This document shows, in pieces, positions 30,198-39,167 of a stretch of DNA of 64,000 bases; positions within the stretch are counted from its first letter, which is position 1, and each line of letters begins with the position of its first letter. Made by a program: the position numbers and the translations under genes. The notes below the pieces were generated by a model. It was not told where the DNA came from. It saw only the letters and a program-made list of their open reading frames with translations, and ran no database searches. Source of the DNA: Phenylobacterium sp. Root1290 (GTDB taxonomy: Bacteria; Pseudomonadota; Alphaproteobacteria; Caulobacterales; Caulobacteraceae); assembly GCF_001425305.1 (NCBI RefSeq), contig NZ_LMEE01000004.1:62001-126000 (forward strand). Reading direction: 5' to 3'.

Positions 30198-30763
30198 TCA
30201 GAAGCGGCGCGTGTAACCGATAGACCAAGCGTCGATGTCGCTTCCGTCGCTGCTCGCGTCATGCCGCGTGTAGTCCAGGCGCACGCCGTTCTTGTCATCG
30301 AAATGGTATTGCCCGCCGAGGCCACAGTTCCAGGTGTCCGAATGGCTCGTGACGGCTGCCTGCTGATCGCCGGCCAGGCTTCGGGCGGACCACTCGGTCT
30401 CAACCTCGGTTCGCCCGTAACCGACCCTGGCGAATAGCTCGGCCTTCGGCGTAAGGGGCAGGAAACCCACGACGTACGCCGCGACCTGGTAGTTCACTTC
30501 AGTGCTGGCGCGGAAGTAGTATCCGGGGGCAGCATCCCCAGGCTCCAGTCGTCTCCCGACACGCCGAACGCTGCTTCGCCTTCGAGACCGACATAGGGAG
30601 TAAACCTGGCGCCGAGCCGACCCTGGACGGCGCCAAGCTGTGTGTCGCGGAGGTCTTGGGAGAGATGCGCGTAGCTGACGGTCGCGTAGAGATCGGCCGC
30701 GCCCGCGGATGTCGCGCTGACAAACCCCACGATCACGCAGAGACCCGATAGAAATCTGTTCAT
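30198..30763 (-). pseudogene. Outer-membrane beta-barrel protein broken by a frameshift
   Basis: The first part (from ATG 30763) has a signal peptide MNRFLSGLCVIVGFVSATSAGA and barrel strands through GEAAFGVSGDDWSLG. The frame then runs out of register at a GGGG run near 30540. The second part, in another frame, continues GYYFRASTEVNYQVAAYVVGFLP, then LFARVGYGRTEVETEW and ends DAWSIGYTRRF with the C-terminal Phe typical of barrel proteins. Restoring one base would give about 188 residues of a porin/OmpA-barrel-like protein. Either a recent inactivation or a sequencing error explains it. Confidence 0.75.
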
Positions 30764-30981
30764 AGCCCCCCCGAAGGTAGATCTGTCGCCTCGCATCTTC
30801 TGGTTGTTCAAGGCCGAAACATGGCGCACGCGCCCGTCTGCGGACCCCAGCATCTTGCCTGACGCTCCGCGGGAGCGGTCCCGCCGCCCTTCAAGGACGA
30901 TCACACGCCCTGCGGCCTCACCGCCGCAGCTTGGCAAAGAGACCCGCCCGGTTCCCAGGCCGGTGGCGCCATTGTCGTCAG

Positions 30982-32097
30982 TCAGCGCATTATACCCGCA
31001 GCCGTAAAGGCGTCGGCGATGACTTTGCGGACGTCCTTGGAGACGTAGGGCGACACCTTCTCCATCAGGGTCTCTCCAAAAGCCAAGTCCGACCTCCTGG
31101 GCGCCGGGCGATCATCAGAAACACGCCGCTGCATAGGGTCCTTGGCCGAGGCGAGGCCCCAGAAGCTTGCGATCTCCAAGGACGAGGAAACTCCGGCTTC
31201 GAGCATGAAGGGCGCGACTTCCCCGAGGGGATCATCGCCGCTGGCCGAGAGCGGCACGCCGTGTCCAACACCCTCTAGAAGATTCAGTTCAACGGCAACT
31301 TCGCCGTCGCTGGCGCGCCAGACCGACCGGGTGCGACGTCCCAACGTCGTGACCTCGTGGGCGCGCTCGCCGATACCGTGGAGCATCGTCCATTGCCGGG
31401 CCAGGGTCTGTGCGTTCGCGGGCGCCACCGTGGCGTCGCTGGCTCCCTGCCAAATCGAGAGACGCGGCAAGCGCGAAGGTGCAGGCGCGGCCCGCGCCGC
31501 AAGCGCGCCGAGCTGCGCGCTGCTCAGCTGGCTGCCGGTCCGCATGGCGGCGAAGGCTTCGGAGACGTTGCCCGCCACCCCGAAGGCCAGTCCCGCGACG
31601 ACCGCGCCGCCCGCATAGGTCTCAGGATAGGTCGCCAGCAAGACGGTCGTCATCGCCCCCCCAGCCGACAGTCCGGTGATGAAGACACGTTGGGCGTCGA
31701 GATCGTGGCTCCGCACCATGTGTTGCGTCATGGCGTAGATCGACGCAGCCTCTCCGCCATTTCGCACGGTGTCGCCTGGCTCGAACCAGTTGAAGCAGCG
31801 GTTGGGGTTGTTGCTCAGGTCCTGCTCAGGCGCCAGAAGCGCAAATCCGAGCCGGTCGGCCAAGGCGAGCCAGCCGCTTGATCGGGCGAAGGAAGAGGAC
31901 TTTTGGGTGCAGCCATGCAGCAAGACCACCAAGGGCGCGCGGGAGGTGAGGCCTTGAGGAACGTAAGCAAGCATCCTGAGCGAGCCGGGGTTAGCGCCGA
32001 AACCGCGCACTTCCTCGAGCCCTTCGCTCCCCCTGGCCTGGGCCGTAGCATTACGGTCACGCTTCAGCTTGGCGATCGTCTCAGCAAGTCCCGACAT
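30982..32097 (-). CDS. PHB depolymerase-family esterase (LpqC-like)
   Basis: The 371-residue alpha/beta hydrolase has the family's oxyanion segment LVVLLHGCTQ, nucleophile GLSAGGAMTTVLLATYPE, Asp in QGASDATVAPANA and His in GVGHGVPLS. No signal peptide is visible at the chosen start (MSGLAETIAKLKRDRN), unlike secreted depolymerases, so it may be an intracellular or feruloyl-type esterase. A 33-bp palindrome lies about 30 bases upstream of its start. Confidence 0.88.
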   Translation of the reverse strand: MSGLAETIAKLKRDRNATAQARGSEGLEEVRGFGANPGSLRMLAYVPQGLTSRAPLVVLLHGCTQKSSSFARSSGWLALADRLGFALLAPEQDLSNNPNRCFNWFEPGDTVRNGGEAASIYAMTQHMVRSHDLDAQRVFITGLSAGGAMTTVLLATYPETYAGGAVVAGLAFGVAGNVSEAFAAMRTGSQLSSAQLGALAARAAPAPSRLPRLSIWQGASDATVAPANAQTLARQWTMLHGIGERAHEVTTLGRRTRSVWRASDGEVAVELNLLEGVGHGVPLSASGDDPLGEVAPFMLEAGVSSSLEIASFWGLASAKDPMQRRVSDDRPAPRRSDLAFGETLMEKVSPYVSKDVRKVIADAFTAAGIMR

Positions 32098-32128
32098 TTA
32101 CTGGTCCTTCCGCATCACCAACGATGCA

Positions 32129-32161
32129 GCAACCCAATGCTGCATTGCAGCATTGGGTTGC
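32129..32161. repeat. 33-bp near-perfect palindrome upstream of the esterase
   Basis: Sixteen-base arms (beginning GCAACCCAATGC) are exact reverse complements around a single central T at 32145. It lies between the end of the PRC-barrel gene and the esterase start, both on the minus strand. It may terminate the upstream operon, or act as an operator or mRNA hairpin for the esterase. Confidence 0.7.
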
Positions 32162-32248
32162 GCGCTGACGCGAAGATTTCAGTATGCGCCGGGGAGGATT
32201 GCCGCAGAGGGAGGCTGTTTCGCCGATCGGATTGAAAGCTCACGTCGA

Positions 32249-32845
32249 TCAGGTCGAGGCCCTCGCCTCCCGCAGATCGGCGGGCCACTGGCCCGCTTCG
32301 AGCACGGGGCTCGCTGCGAGTTGCGACGCCGTGAGAGCTCCCGTGATCGCCTCCTGATCGAAACGGACCGCGCCAGCATCGATGGCGTGAAGTCGCTCCC
32401 CGACGCCGCCCACTCCGCCTTCGCTGATGACGAGATAGCCAATGCGCGCATCATCGCAACGCACCATGGCCTCGACGACCGTCCCCAGGGTCTCGCCTCG
32501 CCGGTCCACGAGCTTGCGTCCTGTGAGGGAGCTGGCGGGTATGAGCGTGGGCGCAGGAAGACTGGCGCTTTTTTCCGACGCGCTTTGGCTGCCATCCTCA
32601 TAGCGCGCCTGGCGTCCAAGCCATCGCCATATGCCCAGCACATTGACGGCGATCAGAAAGCCGTTGGTCCAGAGAAGGTTAAGCTGGCTGGTGCCGATCG
32701 CCACCACGGTCCAGGCGATGGATCCCACGGCGAACACCACGAAGCCCCAACCGGTGATCCGCGCCCCGAGGTTCGAGGCGGTCATGATCGCAGCAATCAT
32801 GGTTGCGGCCGGAGCGACCCAGCCAGCGATCTCAACCGGTCCCAT
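32249..32845 (-). CDS. Membrane protein with C-terminal PRC-barrel
   Basis: The 198-residue protein has three hydrophobic helices in the first 85 residues (PVEIAGWVAPAATMIAAIM, WGFVVFAVGSIAWTVVAI, LLWTNGFLIAVNVLGIW). A PRC-barrel-like domain follows (about 108-180, ASSLTGRKLVDRRGETLGTV, then ARIGYLVISEGG). PRC-barrels act as small binding modules in photosynthetic reaction centres, RNA processing and stress proteins. ATG 32845 follows GAAGGG; it overlaps the ferritin-like gene end by 14 bases, indicating one operon. Confidence 0.75.
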   Translation of the reverse strand: MGPVEIAGWVAPAATMIAAIMTASNLGARITGWGFVVFAVGSIAWTVVAIGTSQLNLLWTNGFLIAVNVLGIWRWLGRQARYEDGSQSASEKSASLPAPTLIPASSLTGRKLVDRRGETLGTVVEAMVRCDDARIGYLVISEGGVGGVGERLHAIDAGAVRFDQEAITGALTASQLAASPVLEAGQWPADLREARAST

Positions 32846-34127
32846 CGGCGTCGCCCTTCTCAGTCGCACGTCCAGTCCGGTACTCCTGGGAAACGGCGGC
32901 GATCGCGCTCGCGAGGCCAGCGAGGCCCGCGACGCGACGTTCCAGACGCTCGGCGCCAGATCGGAGCTCAGCGAGGCGCTCGAGGATCAGGACGTCTTCG
33001 GCTTCACCAGTGAAGAACGGCTCGACTGCGCGCAGCATGGTGAACGAAAGGCCCGCGTGCCGCCCTTCATGCTCCAGGCCGGCGGGCAGGCGAACGAGAG
33101 CGCCGGCGACGCGGGCCAGGACGTGCATGAGGTCGATCGCCGCCGCCATCAGGCGCCGCTGCGCGGCGCCTGCGCCTTCACCCGTGCGCCCGAAAGCCTG
33201 GACCACCAGTTGCAGCAGAAGCCCGTAGACGGCGTTGCCCAGGTCCAGCACCGGCGCTGCGTCGCGACCGTCGATATAGGCCATTTCATCCCCGGCCGGC
33301 GGCCGCCACATGACCGGGCTCTCGGTCACCGGCCAAGAAGGCTCAAACGTGGGATCGGCTTCCATGAGCGCCTGGTGCTCCTGGCGCACCACGATGAAGC
33401 GCTGGTAGTGCGACCCCTCCCGGTCCGACGGCGACCCTTCGCCCTGCTCCACGATGGTGTCGATCGCTCGCAGCGCCTCGCCCAGATTGGCGATGGTGTT
33501 TACGCTCTCCAGATCGAAATCGGCCGCGCCCACCTGGGCCGACACGGGACCGATAAAGAGCTGTTCCTCGCCCAGATGGGCGCAACATCTCAGGAGGTTG
33601 GCCCGGAGCGCCTCGTAGAGGTGTCCGACGGTGGCGTAGTCCTGATGGCTCGGCATCAGTCGCGGATCGCCGGCTTCACGCACATATTCGGCCTCGGGTT
33701 CGAAGCCCTCCCCGTCCTCCAGGTGGAGTCCGCGAGGCCGCTCAAGGAAGATGAAATGGTCGAGGGTCTTCGGGGAAAATGGGGTCAGCTTGACGACGAC
33801 GTCGGACGGGAAGTAGCCGGCCTCGACCGGAAAGTTCGGCCGACCGAAATGGGGTCGACCGCCAATGGCGATCGACAGGTTCGCAACCAGCAGGAGGTGG
33901 ACCATCTCGTCGATCGCGACGCTCAGGATGACACCGCGCCAACGCTCCACGGCGGCGGCCTGCTCGCCCTCTAGGCCTCCCTCGGCGCCCGTCCGCAGAC
34001 TGAAGGCTGCGAAAAGATAACTGCACATCAAGGTATGCTCGATCTCGGAGGCCTCGGCCAGGAGATGGAAGAGCTGCCCGCGCCCGCCAAGCGCGATCTC
34101 CGTCTCGGCCGGCGATTGGCTGGACAT
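32832..34127 (-). CDS. Ferritin-like domain protein of the RebD/VioB dimer-synthase type
   Basis: The 431-residue protein has the ferritin-like four-helix motif: EIEHTLMCSYLFAAFSLRTG with Glu and His, and the second helix WRGVILSVAIDEMVHLLLVANL with ExxH. GGRPHFGRPNFP and LERP follow. This arrangement is known from iminophenyl-pyruvate dimer synthases and many uncharacterised relatives. No bisindole pathway genes are nearby, so a different iron or haem-dependent role is likely. Start at 34127 is chosen because GAGGG lies about 10 bases upstream and a GGAAC-N16-GGTT promoter ends at 34179. Earlier in-frame starts fall within or upstream of that promoter. Confidence 0.8.
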   Translation of the reverse strand: MSSQSPAETEIALGGRGQLFHLLAEASEIEHTLMCSYLFAAFSLRTGAEGGLEGEQAAAVERWRGVILSVAIDEMVHLLLVANLSIAIGGRPHFGRPNFPVEAGYFPSDVVVKLTPFSPKTLDHFIFLERPRGLHLEDGEGFEPEAEYVREAGDPRLMPSHQDYATVGHLYEALRANLLRCCAHLGEEQLFIGPVSAQVGAADFDLESVNTIANLGEALRAIDTIVEQGEGSPSDREGSHYQRFIVVRQEHQALMEADPTFEPSWPVTESPVMWRPPAGDEMAYIDGRDAAPVLDLGNAVYGLLLQLVVQAFGRTGEGAGAAQRRLMAAAIDLMHVLARVAGALVRLPAGLEHEGRHAGLSFTMLRAVEPFFTGEAEDVLILERLAELRSGAERLERRVAGLAGLASAIAAVSQEYRTGRATEKGDADGTG

Positions 34128-34178
34128 TTCTCGATGACCCTCGTGCAGCGCGGAACCTGCGGGCGGCGGCATGTTTCG

Positions 34179-34203
34179 AACCCGCGACAAACACGCTCGT
34201 TCC
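34179..34203 (-). promoter_or_regulatory. EcfG-like promoter of the ferritin-like/PRC operon
   Basis: On the minus strand GGAAC (34203-34199), 16 bases and GGTT (34182-34179) match the general stress consensus with one mismatch in the -10. The gene starts 51 bases downstream. Confidence 0.55.
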
Positions 34204-34624
34204 GCCAGGGACATGGTGAGGCCATGCGCGCCCTCGACCGAAGGAGACATCGGGTCAGGACGAGGTGCGCCGACTGCGACGCCATTCTCAGGGAAATTCC
34301 CGACCACATTGCGCTAGTCTTGCGAGGGAGAGCGCCGGGTGCGAGCATTCAACTATATCAGCGTCAAAGAACTGAAACTGATGGATCTGAACGACTTAGC
34401 GCTTGTCGTTCGACGCGGCCGTTCAACAAGGGGTCAGGCGTTCGACTTTCAGGTGGCGATCAGGTCATGAGCGGCGTCTACACGGTCGTTGGCGGACAGA
34501 TCTGCGTCACATGCAAAAGAGGATCGAACGCGGCGGTCGCCGATCATCGGCGGCTACAAAGGCCGCCGTCGCACGAAGGCTCCGCTACGACCGCAAAAGG
34601 CGGACGCATGCAGGTCGCCCTGGA
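34204..34624. other. Non-coding stretch, nothing recognised
   Basis: About 420 bases between the ferritin-like promoter and the DUF3008 stop. Short open frames here have no ribosome sites or recognisable products. I see no RNA gene or repeat. Confidence 0.4.
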
Positions 34625-34813
34625 TCACTGCGTCTTCGGCACGTGCTCGGGCTTACCTTTGCGCTTGGTCGAGGCCATCTTCTCAAGCTCCTTTTCGCTC
34701 ATCGACAGCATCGACTGTGACGCGCCTTTAAGCTCGCTTTTGGGGGTGTCGCCCCGCTTTGCGGAGAGAGCCGCGCCTGCGGCCTTCTGTTGAGCTCCTG
34801 ATTTTGCTGGCAT
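34625..34813 (-). CDS. DUF3008 family small protein
   Basis: The 62-residue, lysine-rich protein begins MPAKSGAQQKAAGAALSAKR and has the family's LKGASQSMLSMSEKELEKMA and STKRKGKPEH. Function is unknown; members are short, basic and probably disordered. GGGAGA precedes the ATG. A GGATC-N16-CGTT promoter lies 29 bases upstream of the start. Confidence 0.88.
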   Translation of the reverse strand: MPAKSGAQQKAAGAALSAKRGDTPKSELKGASQSMLSMSEKELEKMASTKRKGKPEHVPKTQ

Positions 34814-34841
34814 CTCGCGTCTCCCGACTGGACTAGCGAAA

Positions 34842-34866
34842 AACGCTCCCGCCCGTAGGGCGATCC
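34842..34866 (-). promoter_or_regulatory. EcfG-like promoter of DUF3008 gene
   Basis: Minus strand GGATC (34866-34862), 16 bases and CGTT (34845-34842); one mismatch to the GGAAC -35. Confidence 0.5.
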
Positions 34867-34920
34867 ATCAAATGTGCAGGACACCGGGGTCAGCGGGAGC
34901 CCGTTCCTTCAAACGTAGAG

Positions 34921-35115
34921 CTAGCAGGCCGCTGCAGAGGCGACGCCGTAGACGAAAGCAAGTACGAGGAAGAACGATGCGGTGATCCCCAACGCAATGA
35001 TCACCCCAACGACAAATACAACGCGGAAGATTTGGCGCGCGATCAATGCCCGCCTCTCAGCCATCGCAGCTCCGACGTGCAGTAAGGCTTCGAAAATGCC
35101 GAGAAAGATCGCCAT
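34921..35115 (-). CDS. Small membrane protein, unknown function
   Basis: The 64-residue product has two hydrophobic helices: IFLGIFEALLHVGAAMAE, then after RRALIARQIF the segment VVFVVGVIIALGITASFFLV. The patterned hydrophobicity suggests real coding, but no clear ribosome site is seen and I do not recognise the family. Confidence 0.45.
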   Translation of the reverse strand: MAIFLGIFEALLHVGAAMAERRALIARQIFRVVFVVGVIIALGITASFFLVLAFVYGVASAAAC

Positions 35116-35391
35116 CCGGGAAGGATAGCTCCGCTGAGTGGATCGGCTCTTAAGCGCACCGCGTTTGTCGAGCCGACAATACCTGGCGTTCGCTCAGCCA
35201 AATGGGCGAGGGAAATCCGCAAGGCGCCACGACCAGATGTCGGCTCATTGCTGGAGACGAACTTGCCTGATCAAGCTTGAGCCGCGCCGGAGGGGTAGAA
35301 GCCCGTGGCGTCCGGGCGCGAACAAGCTTTAGCATGATCAGAGACGCTCCTCGGGCGTGTCCATAAGCGGGGCGTCGACGCGGAGTTTCGG

Positions 35392-35925
35392 ATGGAGAAC
35401 CAGCGAACTGAGTCCAAGCTAAGCCTTCTTCTCGCCCTCGCGACCGCCAATTTTGGATGGCGGGGCCGTGCATCGCGCAAGGCGCTGTTCATCTCGATCG
35501 GTCGGCTCTACGCGTTCGGCGCGCTGACCTTGCCGATCAGCATTCTTCAGGCGCTTGCACCGTCTACAAGACTGACAGCCACGTTGCTTGACGGCCTCAT
35601 GAACTGCGTCGGCCTGCTGCTGGCCGCCTATCTTGTCGGCGCGTTCGTTCGCCGGCTGCATGACCGTGGAAAGGCAAGTTGGTGGCTCCTGGTTTTCCTC
35701 GGGCCCCATGCAGCGTTCGTGATGCTACTGACCCGCATCCCGCCAGATACGATCCTGTTCAATTTGGTTTTCTTAGGTGGCGGGATGATCGTCGACTTCC
35801 CCCTCCTCGTTTGGTGGATGGCGGAAACTTTCTGGCTTCCCGGCACATCGGGACCCAACCGCTTTGGCGATGACCCCCTGGCTACCAGCAATCCGAAACA
35901 GGCGGCCGCACCTGCTCTGGCGTAG
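35392..35925 (+). CDS. DUF805 family membrane protein
   Basis: The 177-residue protein has the DUF805 features: an N-terminal ANFGWRGRASRKALF, several transmembrane helices, RRLHDRGKASWWLLVFL in the middle and the C-terminal LPGTSGPNRFGDDP. Its function is unknown; members sit in the inner membrane. Confidence 0.88.
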   Translation: MENQRTESKLSLLLALATANFGWRGRASRKALFISIGRLYAFGALTLPISILQALAPSTRLTATLLDGLMNCVGLLLAAYLVGAFVRRLHDRGKASWWLLVFLGPHAAFVMLLTRIPPDTILFNLVFLGGGMIVDFPLLVWWMAETFWLPGTSGPNRFGDDPLATSNPKQAAAPALA

Positions 35926-36207
35926 GAAGGCGCATCTGCTTCCCACATTGAGGCGACATCCAAAGGGCCTACCGGCTAGGGTTGGACCTAGACCACAAGC
36001 TATAATCGCCTGGCGCCACTAGCGGACGTTGGCGGCGAGGCTGAAAACGGACTGCCCTAATGCACTTGCGATCGGCCGCATCCTTCCGTAGGCGGCATTC
36101 GTTAGGTGCTATCAAGCGTTCATTGGGTGCGGCGTCGCTGGTGAGGGCGGCGGTCGCCGCCGGCGATCATGACAACCGGCGCGGTTCAGCGGGGGAGTGA
36201 GCACCGC

Positions 36208-37077
36208 ATGCAAACCACGGAGGTTCAGCGTGCGGTAACGGCGGCTAGTTCGACCGTTAGGGCGCTCGGTCTCCAAGTCGACGACGCGGTCGTTCTACAG
36301 AATTCGAACAAGCTTGCGTTGCGCCTGCTGCCCTGTGATGCGTTCGCCAGCGTTGCGCCAATGGCACAGCAGATAGCGCAGTTCGAAGTCGAGCTTGCCG
36401 GGCGCCTGGCGGAAACCAACAGTCCCGCAGCAGCACTTGACCCCCGGGTTCCACAACACGTCTTCGAGCGCGACGGTTTCGCGATTTCGTTTTGGACTTA
36501 CTACGCGCCAGCGACGCCGGACCTCGCGGCCGCTGACTACGCGAACGCGCTGCATCGCCTGCACGCGGGCATGCGGACGATCGAGATCACTGCTCCACAC
36601 TTCACCGACCGCGTTGCGGAAGCTGAACAACTCGTGGCGATCCGCGAGCGGACGCCTGACCTAACCGACGCAAACCGGGAGCTGCTCAGCGGAATGTTGG
36701 AGAGCTTCCGACGATTGATCGTCGGTCGCGGCGCGACGGAGCAATTGCTTCACGGCGAGCCTCATCCCGGCAATCTGCTGAACACGAAGATTGGGCCCTT
36801 GTTCATCGACTTTGAGACCTGTTGCCGGGGACCGACCGAGTTCGATCTGGCTCACGTGCCGGAGGAGGTCACTGCGCACTACCCAGGGATTGACCGGGCC
36901 ATGCTGAACGATTGCCGCGCCCTCGTTCTGGCGATGGTTGCGGCGTGGCGATGGGATGCGGGCGACCAGTTCCCGAACGGTCGACAGTGGGCCGAACACT
37001 TCATCTGGGCATTGCGCAAGGGCCCGCCATGGCCCTCGCTTCAAGCCTTGGCTCGAGAACTAGAGGGGCGTCGCTAA
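36208..37077 (+). CDS. Aminoglycoside phosphotransferase-fold kinase (APH family)
   Basis: The 289-residue protein has the APH catalytic loop LLHGEPHPGNLLNT and the metal-binding GPLFIDFETCCRGPTEFDLAH. The N-lobe is short and has only weak ATP-binding features. Members phosphorylate small molecules such as antibiotics, homoserine or choline; the substrate here is unknown. Start 36208 (MQTTEVQ) follows GGGGGAGTGAG. Chromosomal context gives no sign of a resistance cassette. Confidence 0.85.
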   Translation: MQTTEVQRAVTAASSTVRALGLQVDDAVVLQNSNKLALRLLPCDAFASVAPMAQQIAQFEVELAGRLAETNSPAAALDPRVPQHVFERDGFAISFWTYYAPATPDLAAADYANALHRLHAGMRTIEITAPHFTDRVAEAEQLVAIRERTPDLTDANRELLSGMLESFRRLIVGRGATEQLLHGEPHPGNLLNTKIGPLFIDFETCCRGPTEFDLAHVPEEVTAHYPGIDRAMLNDCRALVLAMVAAWRWDAGDQFPNGRQWAEHFIWALRKGPPWPSLQALARELEGRR

Positions 37078-37199
37078 CGGGCAGCTTCAGCGCTTAGAGC
37101 TGGCAGCGACCGGCGTCCCAGGTAGAGGCCGCCGCCCCGGGCGCCGAGACCGGCCAAGGAAGCGCTCTAGGCTCGATTGGGTCGACGAACCTCGGAAGT

Positions 37200-37532
37200 A
37201 GCGCCTAGAACACATCCGAAACCCAGCCGAACCGGCATAGCCGTAGCTGTCGCCGAAGCTCGCCAAAATCGACCAAGCGCCGATGTCATAGCCGCCGCCG
37301 AGAACAAAGCCGCCCACAGCGCTCGTCCCGGCCGCCGAGCGTGACGCCCGCCACCCGCGCCGCCGTGCCGTCGAGGAACTCGTACGAGAGGTTGGCGACC
37401 CTTAGAGCCGCGGCTGCGGACCTGGCCTGCGTCCTGCCAGCTGCGCTGATGGTCCAGCGCTAGACTCGCACGCGCCTGCGTCGCTCTTATCGGATGCGAC
37501 CCCCGCCGCCAGTTTGGGACGTAGCCCGTCAA
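37200..37532 (-). pseudogene. Remnant of an autotransporter-type beta-barrel
   Basis: Different minus-strand frames show barrel-like pieces in order: SLTGYVPNWRRGSHPI near 37510, VANLSYEFLDGTAARVAGVTLGGRDE near 37370, and GGFVLGGGYDIGAWSILASFGDSYGYAGSAG at 37220-37317. The order and style match the C-terminal end of an autotransporter domain with at least one frameshift. No start or signal peptide remains. Confidence 0.4.
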
Positions 37533-37613
37533 AGACCCCTCCAGCCAAGGCCGGTCGCCCCTCGCTGACGGGTCACACCTGAGCGACCGGGCCGGAGACG
37601 CCGCCTTGCAAGT

Positions 37614-38009
37614 TCAGGATCCGTCAGCCCGCAGCGAGCAGTAAGCGTGCATGGCCGCAAGAAGCTTATCGGCGCTGGTCGGCTTTCCGAGGTTCTGGGC
37701 CGTCGCCAAAATAGGCTCGTTAAGCAGGTCGGGCGGCAGAAAAGCGAGTACGAAGGGCACCTGCATCAGGAGCAGCATATGCGCGACCGGCGTAACACGC
37801 TCGCCGCTCAGGCTGACGTCAAGGACAGCTGCGTCGGGTCTGTCCACCGCGAGACGGCTCAAGGCCTCCTCGACGGACCCCACTGGCCCGACAACCTCGA
37901 AGCCAGCGCCCGCGAGGACTTCGTTGAGGTCCATGGCGATGAGGAATTCATCTTCGACAACCAGCACCCTGAAGGTGCGCCGTAGCGAGCCGGTCGTTGT
38001 CGAGGGCAA
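37614..38009 (-). CDS. Single-domain response regulator
   Basis: The 131-residue receiver has LVVEDEFLIAMDLNEVL, phospho-acceptor Asp64 (AAVLDVSLSGE) and the Lys in NLGKPTSADKLL. The segment VPFVLAFLPPD replaces the 'PFxFxTGY' seen in related alphaproteobacterial receivers. TTG start at 38009 lies three bases after the restored stop of the upstream HWE kinase, so the two genes form a kinase-receiver pair. Confidence 0.85.
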   Translation of the reverse strand: MPSTTTGSLRRTFRVLVVEDEFLIAMDLNEVLAGAGFEVVGPVGSVEEALSRLAVDRPDAAVLDVSLSGERVTPVAHMLLLMQVPFVLAFLPPDLLNEPILATAQNLGKPTSADKLLAAMHAYCSLRADGS

Positions 38010-38012
38010 GGC

Positions 38013-39004
38013 CTATCCGATCGGCAAGGTGAACACTCCTCGGAAACCCTCCGGATCGAAATGCAGTTCCCCGCTGTGCCTGTCAGGTCCTGCTTTACGC
38101 TAAATTCGATGAGATCAGACCCAAATCCCCTTCTGGCGGGGGCGGCCACCGCAGGTCCGCTTTCTTCGCGCCACTCAAAGCGCAACGTCTTTCCTTTCCC
38201 ATCAGCGTCGACCGACCAGCGTGCGACTACCTTGCCCCGACCTTCTTCTGAGAGGGCGCCGTACTTCAGCGCATTGGTGCTGAGTTCATGGAGGACGAGA
38301 TTGAGCGCCAGGACTTTTGGAGCCGGAACTGTGACTGAGGGTCCCTCGTATATAAAGGCCCCGTTGGCAGGCGCTAGCTTCGCGGCTCTGGCGACGATGT
38401 CGGCGAAGTCAGCCGTCGATTGCCCCGATAGCGTAACGTCCTGGGCATCCATCAGCGCCTGAAACCGGCCCAGAAACGCGCTTCGAAACTCCGCTGCAGA
38501 ACGCCCTTCCGTGGCCGTTCGGCTCGCCAAGGCACGGACCGTGGCTAGCAGGTTCTTCATGCGATGACGCGTCTCGGCGAGAAGAATGTCCTTTTCGGCT
38601 TCGTGCCGCCGCTGCTCGGTGACGTCCTCGAAAAGCACAAGAATGCTGCTGCTGCTGCTGTCTTGGTGAACAAGCCGGCGCGCACTCACCAGCATGGTCT
38701 TTTGACCGAGTTGAGGGAAGTCGTGGCGCACCTCATAGCCGACGACTGCGGCGCTCTTCGGCACGACCTGAGACAGCAGCTGGCGAAGGTCGGGGATGTC
38801 CCATTGCCCGTCTCCAAGATCAAACAGCCGTTGCCCCAGCGTTTCGTCCTTGCTGACCTGGAAGGTCTCGAAGAACGCCTGGTTGCCCGACAAGACGCAG
38901 AGGGCTTGATCGAGCACCAGCAACGGCGCCTCGAGCGTATCGACGATGCCTTGGGCTTGAACGTGACCGGTTCGCAGTAGGCGATAGAGGTCTTCTAAAT
39001 CCAT
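38013..39004 (-). pseudogene. PAS-HWE histidine kinase with a C-terminal frameshift
   Basis: The protein has a PAS domain (about 20-130) and an HWE kinase core: His147 in AETRHRMKNLLATVRALA, N-box LNLVLHELSTNALKYGAL, WxE in FEWREESGP and RRGFGSDLIEF. After DLTGT the main frame loses register near 38080. The alternative frame continues GELHFDPEGFRGVFTLPIG and stops at 38013, the normal family end, directly before the receiver gene. Without correction the frame runs into the receiver gene and stops at 37859. The missing G4-type end region may or may not abolish activity. A single lost base is implied; sequencing error is possible. Five consecutive GCT-type repeats encode Ser116-120. Confidence 0.8.
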
Positions 39005-39167
39005 CTGACGCTCGGCGGGCTCTCATGGAGGCCGGCACTATGAACCATGGGGTTGCGCATGGCTATTTGCAGCAGCGGGCCTCCACGCCTTGCTAGTGCT
39101 CTCAGGCCGGTCGCTCTAGGATCGAGGATCGGAAGAACGGGCATGATACGGAGGAGCCGATAAAGTC

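Noticed and set aside
36208..37077. Antibiotic resistance gene
   Set aside because: The APH fold is real, but many chromosomal members act on metabolites and there is no cassette, integron or transposon around it.
38640..38665. GCT/CAG trinucleotide run as a variable repeat
   Set aside because: It simply encodes five serines in the PAS-kinase linker; five units are too few to claim instability.
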